Source: Lachnospiraceae bacterium (GTDB lineage: Bacteria > Bacillota > Clostridia > Lachnospirales > Lachnospiraceae). Taken from it: DNA of 64,000 nt. The stretch is taken from positions 1 to 64,000 of the forward strand of contig JAILEQ010000064.1 of the NCBI GenBank assembly GCA_024687305.1. Direction: 5' to 3'. Each line of letters begins with the position of its first letter. Position 1 is the stretch's first letter. The notes under the pieces are model-generated. The model worked only from the letters and a program-made list of their open reading frames with translations, ran no database searches and was not told the DNA's origin. The translations under genes and the position numbers were made by a program. Shown here piece by piece: positions 58,115 to 64,000 of the stretch.

Positions 58115-58834
58115 TCACAGTTTAGAGAATACTTCGCCGATCTTTTCATGGATCACCAGATCCGCATATTGATCCTGAGAGGTTTCCGAAAGGTTGACCA
58201 GAACCAGTTTTTTGCCTCTGTAATACTGTACCAGGCCGGCGGCCGGATACACTACCAAAGATGTGCCGCCTATTATGAGAATATCCGCTCTTTCGATGTA
58301 TCTTACGGCCTTTTCCATGACATTCATGTCAAGACCTTCTTCGTATAAGACAACGTCAGGTCTTATCGTTCCTCCGCACTCACACCTGGGAACACCGTCA
58401 CAGGCAAGGACATGGTCCACATCGTACTTTTTCCCACACCGATCGCAGTAATTCTTCATGATGGTTCCGTGGAGTTCCAGCACTTCCTTGCTGCCTGCGG
58501 CCTGATGAAGACCGTCGATATTCTGGGTAATGACGGCTTTCAGTTTCCCTTCTTTTTCCCACTCGGCAAGTTTGTAGTGAGCCTTGTTGGGCTTTGCCTT
58601 CAGTGCCGGAGCAACCATCTTTTCTTTGTAAAACTCAAAAAACTCATCCGTTCTTTTTGTAAGGAATGTATGACTTACGATAGTTTCCGGGGGATATTTG
58701 TATTTCTGCGAGTAAAGGCCGTCAACAGAACGAAAATCCGGAATGCCGGATTCCGTCGAAACACCTGCGCCTCCGAAGAAAACTATGTTGTTACTTTCAT
58801 CGATCCACTGTTTTAATGTTTCTATTTCGCTCAT
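58115..58834 (-). CDS. cobB: NAD-dependent protein deacylase, sirtuin
   Basis: A 239-aa class U/M-type Sir2 enzyme that removes acyl groups from lysines using NAD+. Seen: GGAGVSTESGIPDFRS, ITQNIDGLHQAAG, the catalytic histidine in LELHGT, and a four-cysteine zinc site (YCDRCGKK and PRCECGG). The catalytic core is complete. It probably deacylates metabolic enzymes; the terminator downstream argues against its being part of the HD-RyR/SLOG cassette. Confidence 0.95.
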   Translation of the reverse strand: MSEIETLKQWIDESNNIVFFGGAGVSTESGIPDFRSVDGLYSQKYKYPPETIVSHTFLTKRTDEFFEFYKEKMVAPALKAKPNKAHYKLAEWEKEGKLKAVITQNIDGLHQAAGSKEVLELHGTIMKNYCDRCGKKYDVDHVLACDGVPRCECGGTIRPDVVLYEEGLDMNVMEKAVRYIERADILIIGGTSLVVYPAAGLVQYYRGKKLVLVNLSETSQDQYADLVIHEKIGEVFSKL

Positions 58835-58853
58835 ATGACCCTCCTTTACTTAT

Positions 58854-60020
58854 TTACCAATCTTTCAATGCAATGTTAAGATCCACATCGGTCTTGATAC
58901 CGTCCACTTTTCCTTTGGCACTGTACTGCCATATGCCTATTTCATACGGGAAGTAGATCGTGTCGTTATAGAATGCGAACCACTTTTCATATCCCTCAAG
59001 CTTATCCATTTCAAGCATCTTGATAAAGAACTTGAGATTCGAATAGATCATCGGTTCATAGCCTGCCTCTTTAACCTTATCCATGAACGCGAGACATATC
59101 TTCGTACGCTCTTCGTTTGTAAGATTGTCGGTTCTTGCTTTATCTGACACTTCCTCGATATCGATCGCTATCGGGAGTTCAATGTCGTAGGGGCTGATAA
59201 GATCGAGTACGTACTCGGCTTCGGCAATTGCTTCTTCTTCATTTATTGCCTGAGTAAAGAAGTATACGCCGACCTTTATTCCCGCGCTTGTAGCTTCTTC
59301 AATGTTTGAAATGAAATATGTGTCTTCAACGATCTTGCCTGTGCCGTAACCTCTGAAGCCGCATCTGATAAGGGCATACTCGACGCCCGAAGCCTTGACC
59401 TTGTCCCAGTTTATTTCCTTTTGGAAGGAAGAAACGTCTATGCAGATATGGGATTTCTCGACACCGTCGACAGTGTAAGCGATAATGCCTGTCGCAGCGT
59501 CCTTAACAAGAAGAGAGTTATCGATCGTGTTGGGCGCAAGATTTCTGTTTATCGGATAATACTCATATTTCGTGCCCGTAATGAATATCATGTCGTCGGG
59601 ATTGTATTCGCGAAGCATCATGAGAACACCGTTGTCTTCTTCGGATACCTGTCTGAACAGTTTCTTCATGACATCTTCGGTTTCACGCTGCTTTTCTTCT
59701 GAAGCCTTGTTTACCGCATCCTCGATCATTTTATCGACGTCGGTCTGCGTGTAGATCGGAGTCTCCTCGGTTATGATCTCCTCAGCCTGCTCCTCTTCTC
59801 GGATAAAGAGGTCTCTTCCGGCATAAAGGATCAATATCGCAACCAAAGTTGATGTAAGCAAAAAGGCGATCACCAACAAGACCACAAAAAGAGGCTTTCT
59901 GCGGGTTCTGTCAGAATCGTCGTCATATTCGTATTCAACGTAATTCGTTTTTTCTTCGGTTTTGTCGGGAAGATCCACAGCGAAATCTTCCTCTTCAAAA
60001 TCAATGTCCTTAAGCTCCAT
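58854..60020 (-). CDS. Membrane-anchored GH25 lysozyme
   Basis: A 388-aa type II membrane protein: acidic cytoplasmic N-terminus (1-42), one membrane helix (about 43-68), a charged helical stalk (about 75-130) and a C-terminal GH25 muramidase domain (about 185-388). GH25 motifs seen are CIDVSSFQKEINWDKVKASG, ALIRCGFRGYG and PIAIDIEEV, which carry the catalytic acidic residues. It should cleave peptidoglycan between MurNAc and GlcNAc. The frame opens at an ATG at 60044 overlapping the next gene further; I favour the ATG at 60020. Confidence 0.85.
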   Translation of the reverse strand: MELKDIDFEEEDFAVDLPDKTEEKTNYVEYEYDDDSDRTRRKPLFVVLLVIAFLLTSTLVAILILYAGRDLFIREEEQAEEIITEETPIYTQTDVDKMIEDAVNKASEEKQRETEDVMKKLFRQVSEEDNGVLMMLREYNPDDMIFITGTKYEYYPINRNLAPNTIDNSLLVKDAATGIIAYTVDGVEKSHICIDVSSFQKEINWDKVKASGVEYALIRCGFRGYGTGKIVEDTYFISNIEEATSAGIKVGVYFFTQAINEEEAIAEAEYVLDLISPYDIELPIAIDIEEVSDKARTDNLTNEERTKICLAFMDKVKEAGYEPMIYSNLKFFIKMLEMDKLEGYEKWFAFYNDTIYFPYEIGIWQYSAKGKVDGIKTDVDLNIALKDW

Positions 60021-60864
60021 TCCGGGTCCGTTCCCCCTTGGCATCGGCCTCGGGTTTTTTCTCGAATATTACAGCGTCGTAGTGCTTTTCCGCACTCTCG
60101 ATCTCCTTATCGCCTCTGGCGGTCCAGGCTATCCACATGGGTCTGTAAAGAAGTCTTGTGATCCTCCAGCCTATACTTTTGTGCTTGTGATTAAAGGCAA
60201 CAAAGTCGGGTTTTGAGATGATGTTAAGCCATAGCTCCGACATAAAAAGGTGAATGGGTGTAAAACCATATGTTTTTACAAAGTTTTCCGAAAGCTGTCC
60301 TCTTATTATCTCGGGATGGTTCTTTCTAAACCATGCTACAAGGAAAGGGCTGAAGGATTCTATACAGAATTTGCCCCCATATGTTTTAAGCTTGTCATAT
60401 GTCTTTTCGCACAGCTCATAGTTTCTGGTTCCGTTGTCTGCTTTGATCTCACAGATCAGGTCGACATCTTTAAGCGTTTCGAGTGCCTCGTCAAGAAGCG
60501 GGATCTTTTCATCGGTACCGCTTAATCTGTAAGTGCTCAGTTCTTCGTATGTACACTCTTTGAGTTTCTTGTCGACGCCGCACATACGTCTCAAATTTCC
60601 GTCATGGAAGACTACGAGTATACCGTCTTTGCTCATCTGAACGTCGAGTTCAACACCGTAACCGTTCTCTCTCGCAAGTCTGAATGCGGTAAGGGAGTTC
60701 TCGGGTACACCGTCCCCGTGAAGTCCTCTGTGAGCATACATCTTATGCCTGAAATATGATGTGTCTCTCTTACGTCCCGGCTTCGTCATTATAATAAAAG
60801 CAAACACAAAAAACGCTAATAAAATAACAGCTATTACTATTGCTATGATCAATATAGCGCGCAT
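60010..60864 (-). CDS. Glycerophosphodiester phosphodiesterase
   Basis: A 284-aa enzyme hydrolysing glycerophosphodiesters to glycerol 3-phosphate. An N-terminal membrane segment (about 3-26) precedes the GDPD barrel with MYAHRGLHGDGVPENSLTAF, GVELDVQMSKDGILVVFHDG and a late LICEIKAD, holding the HR, E-D and H metal and catalytic residues. It overlaps the GH25 gene and probably shares its transcript. Confidence 0.92.
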   Translation of the reverse strand: MRAILIIAIVIAVILLAFFVFAFIIMTKPGRKRDTSYFRHKMYAHRGLHGDGVPENSLTAFRLARENGYGVELDVQMSKDGILVVFHDGNLRRMCGVDKKLKECTYEELSTYRLSGTDEKIPLLDEALETLKDVDLICEIKADNGTRNYELCEKTYDKLKTYGGKFCIESFSPFLVAWFRKNHPEIIRGQLSENFVKTYGFTPIHLFMSELWLNIISKPDFVAFNHKHKSIGWRITRLLYRPMWIAWTARGDKEIESAEKHYDAVIFEKKPEADAKGERTRNGA

Positions 60865-60905
60865 GAATAAAAACGCCTCTTTTCAATTAAATTTCCGATG
60901 GAAAC

Positions 60906-60914
60906 ATTGTACCA
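60906..60914 (-). promoter_or_regulatory. Extended -10 promoter of the GDPD-GH25 genes
   Basis: On the minus strand TGGTACAAT (-10 TACAAT with an upstream TG) about 45 bp before the GDPD start. The -35 region is weak. The 136-bp space to the LRR gene shows no strong terminator. Confidence 0.45.
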
Positions 60915-61000
60915 CTAATTGCCTGCGAAAACCATTTAGCGGAATTATTTAACAGAATTATTACATCAAATTCACAGTTTGGTTATTATTCTCTTCTGTA

Positions 61001-64000
61001 TCAATCTTCAATCTCCAATTCAAAGTCGTGATTGTTTCCGACTGACCGTATTGCCTGCCTCATATTATCCGAAACGACAACACGACGTAAGTTTTCCAAG
61101 GATAAAACGGGCGATATATCTGTCAGATCGTCATTCCATCTTATATCTATTTCTTCGAGTTCGGGATGAGCCTCGATGAAATCTTTGAAACCGTCATTAT
61201 CAAAGCCGCAATTGAACATATCTATCCGCCTTATGGGAGTATTTTTAATCCGATCTGCCCACAATTTGTAATCTCCCTCACCGAGATTTAAATAATCAAA
61301 ATACGGGATCTTTGAGATAAAATCATATGTCTCCTCGGTATATTGCCTAAAGTGATCATAAAAATCGAGTCCAAAATGAGGAACCCAGCCTCCTTCATCG
61401 GGCTCCATGCAATAGGAATAGTCCACTTTTCCAAGCGGAGAATAATCATTTACCTTCTCTGCTCTTAACGATAGCCACGTAAGTTTCTTTAAGTTTTCAA
61501 TGCCACTTATAGAACTGATGCCCACTTCGTCCAAACGAAGCGTACTTAAGTCTTCGAAGGTAAAGATCTGCGAAATATCTGTAAGTTTCGGGCAATTTTG
61601 TACTTCAAAATCACTTAACTCCTTAAATCTGTCTATTCCGTCCAACGTCTTTAAAGGTTCCATACAAACAATAAGATAATCGAGCCTGTTCATCTGAGGA
61701 AGATCCTTAAGGTCTGTAAGTGAACCCTCTTCTGTTAAGGGGATCTTCTCTCCTGTCCAATTATCACTAATAAAATACGTGTCGGTTTCGGTTTCTTCGT
61801 CCCATCTTTTCTCGACCCATCTGTGATTGCGAGAGACCGCATATTTACCCGCTATGATCAGGTTTCTTATATTGTTAAGCACCGGTAACGGAACATTTTT
61901 CAATTCATCCGATTCGATCATCGGAAGGTCGATCGATAAAAGCAGATCTTCCGAAAGACCGTCAAACTGCGAAAGATCTTCAAGTTCAAGACCTTCTACG
62001 TTCAACGCCTCGAGATCGTACAGATATTTTAATCCCTCGACGGAGGTAACGGAAGTACATCGCAAACTCAGCCTTTTAAGATTCTGAAGAGTAAATGCTG
62101 CCGAAGCATCCGTAAGCTCCGGACAGAATTCGATAAACAGGTTCTCCAAAGACTCAAGGTTCTGAATGCCTTCAAGCGATTTTACGGGAACACACCTTAA
62201 ACTCAATTCCTTTAATCCCGTGAGGTTTTCAAGCATACTTAGATCCGTGAGTCTCGTCCCGTTTTCAACCGCCACACGCTCACCGTCTTCGGAATTGTTT
62301 GCAATGATGTACAAAGAAACCGGATTGGTCGCCCAGTCTTCCTCGATCCAATATTTATCCGGATCGTAAATAACATCTCCCGCCATATACAATCTTTCCA
62401 CTCTTGCCAAAACCGTTTTGGGCAACACTTCGAGTTCATCCAATGAAGACAAAACGATCGGAGCGTTATTCGGATGCCACTCCGAATTGGGATAGCTTAT
62501 CTGATAAAAAGTAAATATATTCTCCATAACGAGCTCTTGAGCCTGGTCACCAAGCATGGGAGGTACCTCGAGTCTTCCTCCCCTAAGATTGAACAGCGGT
62601 ATAAGATCGGTTATGTTTTCCTGCCCGACGAGATTAAAATTGTAACGTTGCTCTTTGTCAAGTCCATCCAATACGGACAAATCGGGTAAGGCTTCTTCCA
62701 TAACATGCTCAAAAGTGAAAAATCTGGCATTTGTCTTACCAAAATCAGGCAAAGAATACGTACCGACAAATATCATACGATCAAGACGCATACCGTCAAG
62801 TGCCGTCCAATCGGTAAGACGCGGACACCCTTCAACACGTAATGTGCCCTTTTCTTCTCCAAACTTTTCAAGATACTGTATTCCCTCTAACGATGTCAGA
62901 TACTGGCAATCGATCAACTCAAGCGAAGCAGCCTGAGTGTCGATACCTTCAAGCGAAGTAATATTGCCGTCACAGATAAAAAGACTGTTAGTAACATTGC
63001 CAAACTGCGAAAGATCATAACCGGTACACTCATACATTTCCAGATCGTATATAGGAGTATCCTGTAAATATGGCATTATATCTTCCGAAAGATCGACCTT
63101 TGATACATTAAGTAATCTAAAAGAATCTATAGCTTCAAGCCCCGAGAAATCCGTTATGTTCCATCCGGAAAAATCGAGATGAAGGTCACCTTTTTGTTGG
63201 ATATCTCTTAAGAAATTCAGATTGGTTATCCCGGAAGCCTGGACAGAAATATCTTTCAATTTCGGCAATTCCCCAAGCGAAGCAAGATTTCTCAATCCTT
63301 CATTTTCATTTCCGTCCAATCGAAACGTCTCTAATTCCTTACAGTTTTCTACTGCGGAAATATCGCTTAACCTCACGTTATTCAGACGAAGATATCTCAA
63401 CTTCTTAAAGTTTTCGATACCATTCAATGAACCGATGTTCATTTCCTCCAAATAGATATCTTCAAGCGATACACATTTTGAAATAGCCTCGAGGGAATTT
63501 ATCGGTACCTGTTTTAATTCAAGCTTCTTAAGATATGTGCACTTGTTTAACGAAAAATCGGCACTTACAGGCATATGTTCAATAAATGCCTCTTCAAGAT
63601 ATACACATTTGTTAAGGCCACTAAGATCCACAGAATTCAGTTCATGCCCGTTACCGATATTTATACTTCTAAGTTTCCATGGATGGAACTCGGAAAAATC
63701 GACACTCCTTGAAAAAACCAGATCAAATCTCGCGTCGGTCAATTTTTTACAATCTGTAAGCGGAGAAAAATCAACTACATCGCTGCCATGATATTCGATA
63801 TGCTCTATTGATGAACCGCGAAGCCACTCAAGACTTCCGATATTATTGTCACAACAGGTGACGTTATTGAGATTTTTCAATTCCGAAAGATTGGGAATTT
63901 CGACATCGACGGCACAAAGAGTAAGACTCTGCAGATTTGGCAACAGAGTTATCCAGCTGATATCATCGTATTGAGTTATTGGATATTCATGACCGTCTTC
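61001..64000 (-). CDS. Leucine-rich-repeat protein, 5' end beyond the window
   Basis: At least 999 aa are seen and the frame is open to the window edge; a TTG at 63943 is unlikely to be the true start because the reading continues upstream. The visible part is almost entirely leucine-rich repeats of 20-24 residues (for example SLEGIQNLESLENLFIEFCP and TDLSMLENLTGLKELSLRCV), the internalin-like bacterial type with a regular x-L-x-x-I/L-x-x-L spacing. Several irregular loops interrupt the solenoid. The unseen N-terminus should hold any signal peptide or further domains. It may be a surface or secreted binding protein, but that is inferred. Confidence 0.8.
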   Translation of the reverse strand, partial: EDGHEYPITQYDDISWITLLPNLQSLTLCAVDVEIPNLSELKNLNNVTCCDNNIGSLEWLRGSSIEHIEYHGSDVVDFSPLTDCKKLTDARFDLVFSRSVDFSEFHPWKLRSINIGNGHELNSVDLSGLNKCVYLEEAFIEHMPVSADFSLNKCTYLKKLELKQVPINSLEAISKCVSLEDIYLEEMNIGSLNGIENFKKLRYLRLNNVRLSDISAVENCKELETFRLDGNENEGLRNLASLGELPKLKDISVQASGITNLNFLRDIQQKGDLHLDFSGWNITDFSGLEAIDSFRLLNVSKVDLSEDIMPYLQDTPIYDLEMYECTGYDLSQFGNVTNSLFICDGNITSLEGIDTQAASLELIDCQYLTSLEGIQYLEKFGEEKGTLRVEGCPRLTDWTALDGMRLDRMIFVGTYSLPDFGKTNARFFTFEHVMEEALPDLSVLDGLDKEQRYNFNLVGQENITDLIPLFNLRGGRLEVPPMLGDQAQELVMENIFTFYQISYPNSEWHPNNAPIVLSSLDELEVLPKTVLARVERLYMAGDVIYDPDKYWIEEDWATNPVSLYIIANNSEDGERVAVENGTRLTDLSMLENLTGLKELSLRCVPVKSLEGIQNLESLENLFIEFCPELTDASAAFTLQNLKRLSLRCTSVTSVEGLKYLYDLEALNVEGLELEDLSQFDGLSEDLLLSIDLPMIESDELKNVPLPVLNNIRNLIIAGKYAVSRNHRWVEKRWDEETETDTYFISDNWTGEKIPLTEEGSLTDLKDLPQMNRLDYLIVCMEPLKTLDGIDRFKELSDFEVQNCPKLTDISQIFTFEDLSTLRLDEVGISSISGIENLKKLTWLSLRAEKVNDYSPLGKVDYSYCMEPDEGGWVPHFGLDFYDHFRQYTEETYDFISKIPYFDYLNLGEGDYKLWADRIKNTPIRRIDMFNCGFDNDGFKDFIEAHPELEEIDIRWNDDLTDISPVLSLENLRRVVVSDNMRQAIRSVGNNHDFELEIED

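Noticed and set aside
58115-58834. The sirtuin as a component of the HD-RyR/SLOG cassette
   Set aside because: A strong hairpin terminator separates them, and the sirtuin has the ordinary deacylase core with zinc cysteines rather than an NADase-type defence form.
61001-63943. A tandem DNA repeat array or CRISPR-like region
   Set aside because: The periodicity is in the protein (leucine-rich repeats); the nucleotide copies differ too much and there are no identical repeats with spacers.

Overview
This window looks like chromosomal DNA of an obligately anaerobic, fermentative Firmicute, most likely a Lachnospiraceae (Butyrivibrio/Roseburia-type) bacterium. The reasons are a pyruvate formate-lyase locus, the GlgC/GlgD pair, a DnaD/DnaI-type helicase-loading pair, a MecA adaptor, a GdpP-rplI-dnaB block, PfkB-rich sugar metabolism and an F-type ATP synthase whose c-subunit has Na+-type ligands. 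I see no rRNA, tRNA, CRISPR array, transposase or phage genes.

Layout. 1-1783: HipB/HipA-like toxin-antitoxin pair with an operator across its promoter. 1845-11511 (minus): the complete ATP synthase operon atpZ-atpI-atpB-E-F-H-A-G-D-C, followed on the same strand by a PfkB sugar kinase, an orphan PseG-like hydrolase and mscL. 11649-18282 (minus): mfd, pth, and the glycogen genes glgC-glgD. 18594-23529 (plus): murC, then a DnaD-like gene, a DnaI-like helicase loader and a long-form prs; DnaA-box-like sites lie between murC and dnaD. 23591-33451 (minus): a large membrane-anchored protein with a degenerate C39-like end, a methyltransferase, a coiled-coil/SleB hydrolase, a nucleotide and translation group (tsaC, rpiB, upp, comEB), a GH18/SH3 cell-wall protein and a small unknown ORF. 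33955-38807: mecA, a DUF1858 protein, and the pyruvate formate-lyase locus, which is split into a body lacking the glycyl-radical domain, a 66-aa cysteine-bearing paralogue of part of that domain, and an 80-aa glycyl-radical subunit; the activase and a 2[4Fe-4S] ferredoxin follow. 38864-42703 (minus): gdpP-rplI-dnaB. 42823-52744 (minus): a LacI-controlled beta-mannoside utilisation cluster (ABC importer, LacI, fructokinase, beta-mannosidase, mannose isomerase) followed by a PflX-type radical SAM gene. 53093-54151 (minus): rpsF-ssb-rpsR. 54281-57839 (minus): a two-gene HD-RyR / SLOG-transmembrane cassette that resembles nucleotide-centred conflict systems. 57910-64000 (minus): a sirtuin, a DUF951 protein, a GH25 lysozyme, a glycerophosphodiesterase and a very long leucine-rich-repeat protein that runs off the right edge.

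How it works together. Sugars enter through the mannoside ABC system, are split by beta-mannosidase, isomerised (mannose to fructose) and phosphorylated by ScrK-type kinase. Pyruvate is cleaved by the split pyruvate formate-lyase. The ATP synthase probably couples to Na+. The two best candidates for something undescribed are the three-piece pyruvate formate-lyase (35162-37693) and the HD-RyR/SLOG cassette (54281-57839). All calls come from reading sequence motifs; no database search was run.
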